DNA of 64,000 nt from an uncultured Proteiniphilum sp. (lineage in GTDB: Bacteria; Bacteroidota; Bacteroidia; Bacteroidales; Dysgonomonadaceae), in NCBI RefSeq assembly GCF_937873925.1, contig NZ_CALNAT010000226.1, positions 1 through 64,000 on the forward strand, given 5' to 3'. A program made the position numbers and the translations under genes. A model generated the notes under the pieces. It did not search any database and was not told the origin of the DNA. It worked only from the letters and a program-made list of their open reading frames with translations. Below, piece after piece: positions 9,901 to 17,989 of this stretch (position 1 is its first letter; every line of letters begins with the position of its first letter).

Positions 9901-10196
9901 ATATACTGAACGATTACAACCGGATACGGAAACAAAAACCGCTCTTATCTCCCGTCAGGGCTTACCTGAAAGCCTGGAACAGCAAAATTGTCCCTATCTT
10001 CCTGACCATTATTTCCACTATTCTCGGGTTTACTCCCTTTATGATAGGAACACAGAAAGAAGGTTTCTGGTTTCCGTTGGCGGCCGGCACAATAGGAGGC
10101 CTGATCATGTCGATTATCGGGATATGGATGCTTCTGCCGCTGCTGTTGACAAAAAGAGACACAGGTGTCCGGCGAAAAAATGAAAAGTTAAAATGA
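6999..10196 (+). CDS. RND efflux permease subunit B (divergent partner)
   Basis: This 1065-residue RND permease has the usual two-fold layout: TM1 at 10-32, porter domain, TM2-TM6 (about 345-480), porter domain, and TM8-TM12 (about 895-1050). The start is TTG at 6999 (an in-frame TTG at 7005 is an alternative), 7 bases after the TolC stop. It is clearly not a recent copy of the first permease. The TM4 motif reads LIIDNAIIM, so only D408 is kept and the second acidic position is N409. The TM10 lysine position is N964 (LTVNASIYIL). With subunit A it probably forms a heteromeric trimer sharing one adaptor and one TolC. Whether either subunit is a proton translocator by the AcrB scheme is open. 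Confidence 0.9.
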   Translation: MILSRERYISSFTVIVLFVCLSVVGLALIPLLPVKLAPSRTLPTISVSFGMPGNAPRVVEMEATSKIESMLARVKGIRNIYSTSGNGRGSITIEFDKHTSIDVARFEVSTIIRQVWPELPRSVTYPSISVNRSDEKASRPFMTYTVNSAATPIVIQRYTENIIKTALSDIEGLYRINVSGATPMEWQLEYDFCMLETVGVTVNDMRQAISQYYAVQFLGMAETESQSGLSSWIRITMLSDMEEDSFDPSSIFVINKGGALIRLDQLVTVTHTERAPSGYYRINGLNSIYLSLTADESANQLRLSGLVKKKMTEIEAGLPPGYEIHASYDATDYIKAELRKIYIRSGMTMLILLLFVLLMTRSLRYLFLIAASLFIDLAIAAIFYYLFKLEIQLYSLAGITISLSLIIDNAIIMTDHMIHKGNRKAFMPILTATVTTVGALSMIFLLDEKIRLNLQDFAVILIINLMVSLCVATLFVPALIERIRLVKRKRRRHRVLFFSPARLSIRFTHGYEKMIHLMNRRKWIAFVAVVLLFGLPVFLLPDRIDKTTPFALKYNKIVGNTTYKEKVKPVVDKALGGTWRLFTEKVYRGSYFTRKEETVLTIAASMPNGTTLPQMNDLIVKMERYLSGFSEIRQFQTSVSSARRASISVFFRKEDEQGGFPYQLKNKVISRALELGGGSWSVSGLEDRGFSNDVRESAGQYRVKLYGYNYDELSAWTDTLKNRLLSYRRIKEVLVNSNFSWYKDDYQEFSFVLDKEWLATRGLLPGEVFRSLQPVFTRDMWVASVVMDGENENIVLGSRQSKEYDVWALEHIGRSVGDRFYKLGEVAGIDKGQAPQEVGKENQQYRLVLQYEYIGSSMQGGNVLDREIKEFNKQVPMGYSARRESSYRGWGKQDNNQYFLIGLLVAIIFVTTSILFNSLKQPFAVIFIIPVSFIGIFLTFYWFKLNFDQGGFASFILLSGLTVNASIYILNDYNRIRKQKPLLSPVRAYLKAWNSKIVPIFLTIISTILGFTPFMIGTQKEGFWFPLAAGTIGGLIMSIIGIWMLLPLLLTKRDTGVRRKNEKLK

Positions 10197-10843
10197 AAAC
10201 GAAAGAGAAAAGATCTTCGTCCAGATCGGCAACCAAGCTATTTTATCAGGGGAACGGTATGGACTTACACAAACAAATTACCAAGATGAAGAAAAACAAA
10301 ACAACCAAGCGGATAAAATGGAGTTACTCGATAGCGTTCTTCCTGTTGTTCCTTACCATGACCGCTCTTTCGGTATCGAAGTTGAACGCGAGTATCACTG
10401 AAGAAAAGGGCGGGGAGTCGGTTGAAAAAGAAATGATAGAAGTAGAACCGGTTAGGGAAGAACCAGTTCAACAAGAGCCGATTCGACGAGAAACAAGAGA
10501 TTCTGTAAAAGTTAAGGAAAATTCCACACCTCTTAACCAGAGCAAAAGAGGACTTGTTCCGAAAGACTCGATGAATGCTGAATTCTTTATAAGTTTTATT
10601 AGTCGTAAAAATAATGGGAATAACCCCCAGAAAGACCCTATAATTTTTTTGGATGGCAAGAGGATCTCTTCGCAAGAGTTCTCGATGGTTAATAAGGACA
10701 ATATTAAATCGTTTTCTGTATTGAAAGATAAGGATGCCATCAAAACTTATGGAGATGAAGCGAAGAACGGGGTGATTCAGATTACGACAAAGAATCCAAA
10801 AGATTCTATAAAAGTGAAGGGAAGTTTTACCCCTCTTAATTAA
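10193..10843 (+). CDS. Membrane-anchored TonB-plug-like fragment (BlaR1/M56 C-terminus-like)
   Basis: The start ATG overlaps the permease stop (ATGA), so translation may be coupled; an in-frame ATG at 10259 is an alternative. The 216-residue product has a basic N-terminus, one membrane segment (WSYSIAFFLLFLTMTALSV, about residues 43-61), a Glu/Pro-rich linker (VEPVREEPVQQEPIRRET) and a short TonB-plug-like module: IIFLDGKRISSQEF, then SFSVLKDKDAIKTYG and NGVIQITTK. This order matches the C-terminal end of Bacteroidetes BlaR1-type M56 sensor proteins, but the peptidase domain is missing. It could be a remnant or a stand-alone accessory protein. The linker sequence is duplicated downstream, past the stop codon. 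Confidence 0.6.
   Translation: MKTKEKRSSSRSATKLFYQGNGMDLHKQITKMKKNKTTKRIKWSYSIAFFLLFLTMTALSVSKLNASITEEKGGESVEKEMIEVEPVREEPVQQEPIRRETRDSVKVKENSTPLNQSKRGLVPKDSMNAEFFISFISRKNNGNNPQKDPIIFLDGKRISSQEFSMVNKDNIKSFSVLKDKDAIKTYGDEAKNGVIQITTKNPKDSIKVKGSFTPLN
10499..10592 (+). repeat. Direct repeat copy 1 (in-gene)
   Basis: About 94 bases encoding DSVKVKENSTPLNQSKRGL and the following VPKDSM..FFI recur exactly 303 bases (101 codons) downstream with moderate divergence. The spacing is in frame, so the copies arose by an internal tandem duplication of a linker-plus-plug unit. Confidence 0.8.
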
Positions 10844-10897
10844 GGCAAAAGAAAACTTGTTCCGAGAGACTCGATGGAGAATACTAAATTCTTTATA
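10802..10897 (+). repeat. Direct repeat copy 2 (crosses the stop codon)
   Basis: Second copy of the 10499 repeat. It encodes DSIKVKGSFTPLN, then a TAA where copy 1 has CAG, then GKRKLVPRDSM..FFI in the same frame. The stop therefore falls inside the repeated unit. The plug module that should follow copy 2 is absent and the next gene starts 8 bases later. Confidence 0.8.
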
Positions 10898-10904
10898 CAC
10901 ACTT

Positions 10905-12032
10905 ATGAGATTATATTCATTATTATTTTTACTATTGTTTCTGGGTTGTACTTTAAATTCCAATAAAGTTGAACCGGAAAACGGAAAAGGAGCTGAAAAT
11001 ATTGATGGGTTTACATTTGTAGACTATACTTTGAACGATTCTATCCTCTTTAATGAGTGCCATGTTGTAGCATTGGAGACAAATGATGGTTCCTTTATAC
11101 GGGAAATAAGCCGTATTTATAAAACAAATGATTATATATTTATTTTAGATAAATCACTTGATAAAATATGTATTTTTGATACTCAGGGAAATTACCTGTA
11201 TAAAATTGAGGATATAGGGAATGGTCCACGAGAGTATTTGTCATTAATGGATTTCTGCCTGGATGCAGAAAAAGAGGAGATTTTATTGTTATGTGACAGG
11301 CCTTACAAAATAATGCGATTTAAGTATAATGGCCAATTCGTGAATGAGATAAGAAATGACGGTCTTTTTATGAATATTGCTATGAATGACGGCTATATCT
11401 ATTGCAACAGATTTGAATCAAGTAAGAGTGATTTGAATAAATATGAAATATGGTGTATGAGCCGTGATGGAGAACAGCTTGGCAATTTACTTGAAAAAAG
11501 AGATAATATTGCCAATAAATTGTACCATACCGGAAATTCTTTAAGCAGGAGCAAGCATCTTTATTATACAAGGAGATTTGATAATAGAGTATATCAGGTT
11601 ACTAAAGAAGAGTTGACTGAAAAATACACTATGGATTTTGGACGATTCAATGTGCCTGGACATTTATCCAAAGAACAGGATTTGAAAAAGTTTCGTAGTG
11701 AATGTAAAGAAAAAAAATACATTTACTCAATAACAGAATTTATAGAAAATGAAAAATATATCATCTTCAATACAAACCAGGCAATTTGTATATATGACAA
11801 AAACAAAGAGACATTTATTGGTTATCCGGGAATTCAAAATACTCAATTCGATATTGGGACTAATTCTTTTTACTCAAATAGCCGTGATGAAAATTCAATA
11901 GTGATGAAAATTGAGCCTGCAATACTTTACATGTTTAAGGAAAATGTAAAAGGTGAAGAAATATTAACGTTGATTGATAGGATAAAAGAAGATGATAATC
12001 CAATTTTGTTATTTTATCAATTTAAAATATAA
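10905..12032 (+). CDS. 6-bladed beta-propeller lipoprotein
   Basis: I place the start at the ATG at 10905, because it is followed directly by a lipoprotein signal (MRLYSLLFLLLFLGC, Cys15); the open frame upstream from 10857 is only the tail of the direct repeat. The 375-residue product resembles the Bacteroidetes 6-bladed beta-propeller family. Repeated strand motifs include YIFILDKSLDKICIFDTQGN, LLLCDRPYKIMRFKYNGQFV and a GNGPREYLSLMDF loop. A surface or periplasmic binding role is likely; the ligand is unknown. The coding sequence is visibly more A/T-rich than the RND genes, consistent with separate acquisition. Confidence 0.75.
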   Translation: MRLYSLLFLLLFLGCTLNSNKVEPENGKGAENIDGFTFVDYTLNDSILFNECHVVALETNDGSFIREISRIYKTNDYIFILDKSLDKICIFDTQGNYLYKIEDIGNGPREYLSLMDFCLDAEKEEILLLCDRPYKIMRFKYNGQFVNEIRNDGLFMNIAMNDGYIYCNRFESSKSDLNKYEIWCMSRDGEQLGNLLEKRDNIANKLYHTGNSLSRSKHLYYTRRFDNRVYQVTKEELTEKYTMDFGRFNVPGHLSKEQDLKKFRSECKEKKYIYSITEFIENEKYIIFNTNQAICIYDKNKETFIGYPGIQNTQFDIGTNSFYSNSRDENSIVMKIEPAILYMFKENVKGEEILTLIDRIKEDDNPILLFYQFKI

Positions 12033-12323
12033 TCTTATACCTGAAGAGCCCATCTGGATGATGGAATATGCGCCTCGAAACCCGCGGAAAAAATGTATGG
12101 CTTAGGGTCCAAAAAGATTTCGACCATCAGTGGATACCCATTCCTTTACTACTTTCTTAGGCTCCCGACACGACAGAGTAGCAAAATAAAATTTAATTTT
12201 CTGATAAAGCGAGAATTTATAAGACACATGACAACCATAAATAAACATAGCATTGATTATTCATACGATTCAGGACAATTTCTAAGGATTATCGGGATTG
12301 TCTTGAACCTAAAACAACAAATT

Positions 12324-14981
12324 ATGAAAAGATTTCTTTTAATTATTTGTATTTTCCATTTTTCCGGTATTCTCTCCGCCCAGGATATTATTCAGGAATC
12401 AGGTTCGGTGGCAAGCCGGTTTTCCGAACAGCAGGCCTATTTTCCGCATGAGAAGATATACGTCCAGACCGACAAGTCAAACTATCTCTCGGGAGAGCGG
12501 GTTTGGCTGCGCAGCCACCTGGTCGACGCGATGAACCACAGGCCGATGTTCATGAGCCGGTACGTTTATGTGGAACTGTTCAATCCCTTTGATGAATTAG
12601 TCAAACGTATTAAAATCCGTCCCGACAGTACCGGCGTATACGCCGGCTACCTCGATCTGGACCAGGAACTTCCCGAGGGGAGCTACACGATAAGGGCATA
12701 CACCCGGTATATGCGGAACCGGGGCAACGGGACATTCTTCAGGAAAACGATCAACGTGCTTGATCCTTACTCCCTGCAAATAGAACCGTTACCGGATTTT
12801 ACTGTCGATAAAAACAAGGTGGATGCAAGCTTCAAATTTGTGAATCGACAGAGCGGGGATACCATTATCCCGGAGATCGTAACCCTTAAGCCTCCGGGGG
12901 AACCTGTAAAAACCCTCAGTCCGAAAAATATAACCGATTTCAGGGAGACATTCTCCCTTGCCGGGAAAGGGGACAACAGGAACCTCCTGTTAAGCATCAT
13001 CCATGAGGGGCGAAAATACAACCGGTACTATCCCATACCTTATCCTGCCGGTGATTTTGAAGTTTCGTTCCATCCCGAAGGGGGCTGGCTTGTCCCGGGC
13101 CAGATTTGCCGGGTGGGATTCAAGGCCATCAATCCTTCGGGACTTAGTGAAGATGTTTCAGGAACCCTTTGCAATTCGAAAGACGAAGAAATAGTACAGT
13201 TCAACTCCCTTAAACTGGGAATGGGCTTTTTTAATTTTATTCCCGGAGAGGGTGAAACATACCATGCCGTCTGTAAAACAAAAGACGGCAATACCAGGCG
13301 GGTCGATTTACCGGCCCCGGATCCCCGTGCAAGGACCGTCAACGCGAAACTTATCCGTAACCGTTACCTGGTCCATGTCCTGAAAGGGAATGCTGCCCCG
13401 GAGGATCCCGTTTCGCTACTGATCCACCATAAGGGTACCGTTCTGTACCATCAACCCTGCCCGCCGCAGAGCGACAGCTATACCTTCCCAACAGGATTTT
13501 TCCCGTCAGGCATTTCAAGTATCCTACTACTCGATGCAGGTCATGAAATTATCAGTGAACGGTTGATTTTCAATATCAACGAGAGTGATTTCGCGGATCT
13601 GGAACCCGAACTTCCGCCGTCCGCATACAAACGGCGGCAACGTATTGCCCTTACACTCCGGTTGACGGACACGGATACCCTGTCGGTAGAGAACAATATA
13701 GCAGTTTCTGTCATTGATAAAAACGCGGTCATCCCGGACACGACGGACCACCTGGTTTCAACGCTGTTGCTCTCTTCAGAACTGAAAGGCCATGTTGAAT
13801 CGCCGGCAAGCTATTTCACCGGCAACAGGGAGGACCAAATCGCGCTCGATGTGTTGATGATGACCCAGGGGTGGAGAAGGTACGATATTCCTAACGTGTT
13901 GAAAGGAAAAATAGAGACTCCCGAAATCCTTCCCGAACAGTTCCAGGAGATAAGTGGGAAAACGGAAGCCCGATTTTTCAGAAGCATGGATGAAGGGAAA
14001 ATCAGCCTTTACGCCACATTAGATTCGCTGTCCAGCATCGAAACCACGACAGCTGATGAAAAGGGGCACTTCCTGTTTAAGGTGGAATTCCCTGAAAGCA
14101 CCGAGATCACGGTACAGTCCTTAAGCAAAAAGGGAGGTAAGAGCAATTTCATCTACCTCGATACCATCACCTATCCTGATTATACCTTTGCCACTTTGCC
14201 GGTTAAGGGGCAATTAAGGATTCATGACGAGCCCGAAGACCAGTTTGATATCGATTCCTACCTGAAGCAGGCCAATGAAGAATATTCCCAGAAATACGGT
14301 ATCCGTACAATGATGCTCGAAGAGGTGACGATCACGGCCCAAAGCATGAAACAATTCAAAAGGTCGGGTTACTACTCCCCCGTTTTTTCTTCCGGACTGG
14401 TGACCACCGAGGAAATCAAGAAAAGAAACTTCAGCAATATGCAAGCCGTTTTGCTTGCCACCCAGGGAATCGTTATAAGAGGAGGAAACAGAATAACCAC
14501 CAGCCGGTCCAATATGCCGGTGCTGGTCGTAATTGATGACGTTGTTTATCCCAATTTCGATGTTTTATCCATGGATGTGAACGATATCGACAACCTGTTT
14601 GTCGTGAAGGACAACACTTCCATGTTCGGCTACTATCCCGATACGAGCGGAGCGTTAGTGATCACGACCAGTGGAAATACCTGGCAAAGGTCGAGATCCA
14701 TTAATATCGACAGATTCAGGCCGCTCGGGTACCAGCAGGCTGCGGAATTTTATTCCCCCAAATACGAAACAAAGGAACAGGTGGAATCTTCAACGCCGGA
14801 CCTGCGCACGACAATCTACTGGAAACCGAATGTGCAGTTCTCCCGAACAGGAGAAGCAATCGTTGAATTTTACGCGGCGGACACACCCACAACTTATCAG
14901 GTTGTAGGGGAGGGTGTCACCGGTTCCGGTAAAATGATTCGTTTTACAAAGGAAATCGTGATAGAGCCCAGTGTCAAATAA
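12324..14981 (+). CDS. Secreted MG2-like / TonB-plug protein
   Basis: The open frame begins at 12093, but the ATG at 12324 starts a clear signal peptide (MKRFLLIICIFHFSGILSAQ), giving 885 residues. The N-terminal part has the macroglobulin MG2-like signature of large Bacteroidetes secreted proteins: EKIYVQTDKSNYLSGERVW, then LFNPFDELVKRIKIRPDSTG and LPEGSYTIRAYTRYMRN. Several beta-sandwich domains follow. Near residues 680-790 there is a TonB-receptor plug-like segment (EEVTITA, then MQAVLLATQGIVIRGG and MPVLVVIDDVVYP) without any beta-barrel behind it. Such proteins are thought to act in the periplasm or at the cell surface, possibly with TonB-dependent receptors; the actual role is unknown. 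The 290 bases upstream show nothing I can name. Confidence 0.7.
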   Translation: MKRFLLIICIFHFSGILSAQDIIQESGSVASRFSEQQAYFPHEKIYVQTDKSNYLSGERVWLRSHLVDAMNHRPMFMSRYVYVELFNPFDELVKRIKIRPDSTGVYAGYLDLDQELPEGSYTIRAYTRYMRNRGNGTFFRKTINVLDPYSLQIEPLPDFTVDKNKVDASFKFVNRQSGDTIIPEIVTLKPPGEPVKTLSPKNITDFRETFSLAGKGDNRNLLLSIIHEGRKYNRYYPIPYPAGDFEVSFHPEGGWLVPGQICRVGFKAINPSGLSEDVSGTLCNSKDEEIVQFNSLKLGMGFFNFIPGEGETYHAVCKTKDGNTRRVDLPAPDPRARTVNAKLIRNRYLVHVLKGNAAPEDPVSLLIHHKGTVLYHQPCPPQSDSYTFPTGFFPSGISSILLLDAGHEIISERLIFNINESDFADLEPELPPSAYKRRQRIALTLRLTDTDTLSVENNIAVSVIDKNAVIPDTTDHLVSTLLLSSELKGHVESPASYFTGNREDQIALDVLMMTQGWRRYDIPNVLKGKIETPEILPEQFQEISGKTEARFFRSMDEGKISLYATLDSLSSIETTTADEKGHFLFKVEFPESTEITVQSLSKKGGKSNFIYLDTITYPDYTFATLPVKGQLRIHDEPEDQFDIDSYLKQANEEYSQKYGIRTMMLEEVTITAQSMKQFKRSGYYSPVFSSGLVTTEEIKKRNFSNMQAVLLATQGIVIRGGNRITTSRSNMPVLVVIDDVVYPNFDVLSMDVNDIDNLFVVKDNTSMFGYYPDTSGALVITTSGNTWQRSRSINIDRFRPLGYQQAAEFYSPKYETKEQVESSTPDLRTTIYWKPNVQFSRTGEAIVEFYAADTPTTYQVVGEGVTGSGKMIRFTKEIVIEPSVK

Positions 14982-15021
14982 AGTATTATAGTGCTAATGA
15001 TAAAATAAACTATAAGGAGTA

Positions 15022-16413
15022 ATGAAAAAATTGACTTTATTGCTATGTATATTCACTTCGTTGCAAGGTTATTGTCAAAATGGAATAACTTTTTCAGTAG
15101 AGGATTTATCTAAACCCGAGAAATTATTATATGAGCAATCAGGCAAAAGTATCTATGAACGGCTTATTGCATCTGATGTGGATTTATGGCCTCATAAAAT
15201 ACAAAAGGATAGTATAAAGTTTCCTTATGATATTATTGCTCAGAGCGAATTGCCCGATAGTCTTGTGAATTACGGTTATCATTCTTTTTTTAGTGGAATG
15301 TATCAAGCGTATGCCGACCATAGGCCATTTGTATTGTCACCCGATATGATATGGCTGCTCATAAGCCAGGGGTTTGCAAGACATGTAAATGCCAATGCCG
15401 AAAATGTAAGACATCACTTTGTCGATTTTTCGGGCGAGTTGTCATTGGTAGTAGCAACGGACAAAATAACTCTCGAAAATCCTGATAGCCCGTGGGAAGA
15501 AGTTTTTCCCGAATTCAGAAACCAAATGGCTTTGCACACGGGAAATGATTTGATGGAATTGTTATCTGCCAATTTTTCCACAACAACACCCACAACCCAA
15601 ATAGCTTCCGAAATAACAATAATGGAAGCCATGGAACCGTACTTCGAATTTATTGTCATTTATATTGTTTGCGGAATACCTGAAATAACCTTACAAGGAA
15701 CTACGGAAGATTGGCAAAAAGTGTTGGATAAGACAAAACAATTGGCTAAATACGACTTGAAATGGTGGATATCCGAATTGGAACCATTGTTAAAACAGTT
15801 TGTAGAAGCATCTAAAGGAAAAATTAACAAGACATTTTGGCGGAATATGTTTAAATACCATTCTCAAAAGAAATATGGGGCACCCAATATGATAGACGGT
15901 TGGATTGTGAAGTTTTTCCCATATGATAAAAATGGAAGACGCAACAACCTGAACGAACTTGAAGGCGGGAAAAACCTCCCGGAAGAGATCGTAAAAGTTG
16001 ATTTAAAGTATATTGATGAAAACCAGGAAGAAACCATATTGGAACTTTGGGCAGGTTTTGTCGGTCTTGAACAAAACAAAGAAAATTATGCCTTAACTCC
16101 AAAAATCGGCTGGATGATAAGAAAGAAGGATGTTGAAAACGTTGGATTAAAACAAAAATTTGAATCTGATAATAAATCCTGGGGTGGTATTGCTATTCGA
16201 GTGAAAGAAATTCCTGCCGCCATTTTTGAATTGAAAGAAATTAAAAAACTTGAAATAGCATTTATAGATGAAATTAATATCCCTGAGAAATTATCAGAAA
16301 TCAAAATTGAAACATTACGACTATCAGGAAAAATTAACGATGCTGAAATGAAGCGGATAAAGAAAATGTTCCCTGATACGCAATTGATAATAAATAGAGA
16401 AACTATAGAATAA
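15022..16413 (+). CDS. DUF4419 family secreted protein
   Basis: The 463-residue protein has a signal peptide (MKKLTLLLCIFTSLQGYCQ). The family hallmark is a stretch near residue 85-130: YGYHSFFSGMYQAYADHRPF, then PDMIWLLISQGFARHVN. DUF4419 proteins are scattered in bacteria and fungi and have no established function. The region near 190-260 (the DWQKVLDKTKQLAKYDLKWW segment) also fits the family. Codon usage is A/T-rich. The gene is followed immediately by a strongly palindromic element and a small membrane-protein gene, an arrangement resembling a mobile gene cassette; this last point is inference. Confidence 0.75.
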   Translation: MKKLTLLLCIFTSLQGYCQNGITFSVEDLSKPEKLLYEQSGKSIYERLIASDVDLWPHKIQKDSIKFPYDIIAQSELPDSLVNYGYHSFFSGMYQAYADHRPFVLSPDMIWLLISQGFARHVNANAENVRHHFVDFSGELSLVVATDKITLENPDSPWEEVFPEFRNQMALHTGNDLMELLSANFSTTTPTTQIASEITIMEAMEPYFEFIVIYIVCGIPEITLQGTTEDWQKVLDKTKQLAKYDLKWWISELEPLLKQFVEASKGKINKTFWRNMFKYHSQKKYGAPNMIDGWIVKFFPYDKNGRRNNLNELEGGKNLPEEIVKVDLKYIDENQEETILELWAGFVGLEQNKENYALTPKIGWMIRKKDVENVGLKQKFESDNKSWGGIAIRVKEIPAAIFELKEIKKLEIAFIDEINIPEKLSEIKIETLRLSGKINDAEMKRIKKMFPDTQLIINRETIE

Positions 16414-16416
16414 CAC

Positions 16417-16522
16417 TGCCCACAAACGGTTTGGCGTCAGGCTCACGGAAGTGGTGTTTTGGAGTTTCGTCTCCCGTGCAAGCGTTCGCCTCGATTGACA
16501 GGACTTCGTCCCGCCAATCCAT
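16417..16522 (+). repeat. Multi-hairpin palindromic element downstream of the DUF4419 gene
   Basis: An outer stem TTGGCG (16431-16436) can pair with CGCCAA (16512-16517). Inside it, GCTCACGG pairs imperfectly with CCGTGCAAGC, GGAG-TTTCGT-CTCC forms a hairpin, and GGAC-TTC-GTCC forms another. The overall folded shape resembles an integron attC site or a REP-type repeat, but I cannot identify the required core sites with confidence. It may also act as a terminator for the upstream gene, although no T-run follows directly. Confidence 0.4.
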
Positions 16523-16643
16523 TTAAAATATTTTCTCGTTTTTTGAGTATAATTGAACGCAAAAAAAGATTATGGTGGAAGAATATGTCTTTCCTTTGTG
16601 TTGCTTGTTAGATTTTAAATCATGAAGCTAATGAATTCTATTT

Positions 16644-16880
16644 ATGAAAGACAAGAGATTAATAATATCTTGGCCCATCTTGATACTGACAGGAATCTCA
16701 TATTTATATATATACGTTAGAAATCCACTTGGGAAAGAATTTGATTCAGGACTGATAGCCATGATTGTAGCTTGGTGTGCCCTTATAATTTCTTTCTTGT
16801 TTGTAAAAAAAGAGTTTATAAGACAAATAACAGCAATAACCCTCCTTTTGATTTTTATAGGAATATATTTCTTAGTTTAA
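16644..16880 (+). CDS. Small membrane protein, unknown function
   Basis: This 78-residue protein is made almost entirely of three hydrophobic segments (about residues 8-25, 37-53 and 60-78) separated by short charged loops (RNPLGKEFDSG and KKEFIRQ). No family is recognised. It is preceded by the palindromic element and followed by about 257 bases of A/T-rich DNA in which I see no gene. It could be a cassette-borne protein; the short length lowers confidence that it is expressed. Confidence 0.5.
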   Translation: MKDKRLIISWPILILTGISYLYIYVRNPLGKEFDSGLIAMIVAWCALIISFLFVKKEFIRQITAITLLLIFIGIYFLV

Positions 16881-17137
16881 AAATATTTACGAAATGAATA
16901 CGTGAAAAGCTTATTGAAAAATAAGGATACTATGACCGGGGGTACAGGATAGTTTACGGAGGAAATTTTCATTTTTTTTGAAAAATAATATTGATAATAT
17001 TTTTATATTTCATTTATATTTAGTAATTTAGCAGAATAATCAAGTGTGATTACGCGAATGATAAAATTAATAATATGGAGAAACACTGTCCCCCCTGGCG
17101 GGTCGGTTAGGTTCGCATCTGTCAAAGTAGAATTATT

Positions 17138-17959
17138 ATGGAAACAAAAAAAACGCTCTTAAAATTATTATATGTTATATGTATATTGCTGATAATGATG
17201 TTTATTCTTGATAATCCGATGTCAGCAAAAGATCATCCCCAAAGTGGTCCGGCAGATAGTCCAGGTATTTCAGCCGGGAAATGGCACCCTGAAATGTTCT
17301 ATATCGAATTACCCGGCTTAAGTATGAGTTTTATGCTTCCTTGCGAATCGGATCGTTCCGGCGTGCATAATTTGTTTTTTATATCCAAAGAATCCGGTGA
17401 AACTCTTTTGTTAGATACTATCAAAGACAATAAACGTTATTTCACTCCGTTTTCGCCGGGAAGCTGTTATGACGTCGTACTGCTGTACAATAACGGCACA
17501 TACGTCAAATGTAATGACATTATCCTTGAAAATGGCATTGAGGTTGACATGAGAAATCAGCGTATTCAACCATCCGATTCTGTTTCAGAATATTGGAAAA
17601 AAAACCTTAGGACTTTTGATTATACAATTATAGATCGGGCGTCGGACGGAAATGACAGGAGCGTGTCGGAATATGTAACCAAAGGATATGTGTTTTCTAG
17701 CGGAATAGGCAACGGTGAAGCTTTGGGTGGTGCTTCACCTGAGGTCGGAGGTATGTATGCTTCAATTGACGTCGGAGGTAAAAGGGTATGGACTTCCGCT
17801 GATGGATACTTTGAAATTGATAACAAAGATGATACTGAGCAAACACTTTCGGTGGGTGCTACTGTGCATGGTAGCATAGAAAAATTCAACATACCAGCAA
17901 GTTGTGGACTTATTGTTGTGTTGCCCGTATTTGGAAAGGCAAGAAAAGTGCCGAGATAG
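17138..17959 (+). CDS. Orphan exported protein with a C-terminal CarboxypepD-reg-like segment
   Basis: The 273-residue protein has an N-terminal hydrophobic segment (residues 8-27, LLKLLYVICILLIMMFILDN), probably a signal peptide or anchor. The middle is beta-rich. The C-terminal part (from VTKGYVFSSGIGNGEALGG to YASIDVGGKRVWTSADGYFEI) resembles the carboxypeptidase-regulatory-like beta-sandwich of Bacteroidetes receptors, with the pattern GYV..GEALGGASV..GT..DGYFEI. No family name can be given. It lies 30 bases before a BNR/sialidase-like gene with similar A/T-rich composition, and the two may form one transcription unit. Confidence 0.55.
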   Translation: METKKTLLKLLYVICILLIMMFILDNPMSAKDHPQSGPADSPGISAGKWHPEMFYIELPGLSMSFMLPCESDRSGVHNLFFISKESGETLLLDTIKDNKRYFTPFSPGSCYDVVLLYNNGTYVKCNDIILENGIEVDMRNQRIQPSDSVSEYWKKNLRTFDYTIIDRASDGNDRSVSEYVTKGYVFSSGIGNGEALGGASPEVGGMYASIDVGGKRVWTSADGYFEIDNKDDTEQTLSVGATVHGSIEKFNIPASCGLIVVLPVFGKARKVPR

Positions 17960-17989
17960 GTAATATTCAACTTCTAACGTGAGTTCGAT

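Noticed and set aside
12093..12323. Upstream extension of the MG2/plug gene frame
   Set aside because: The extension has no signal peptide or conserved sequence and a clean signal peptide starts at 12324.
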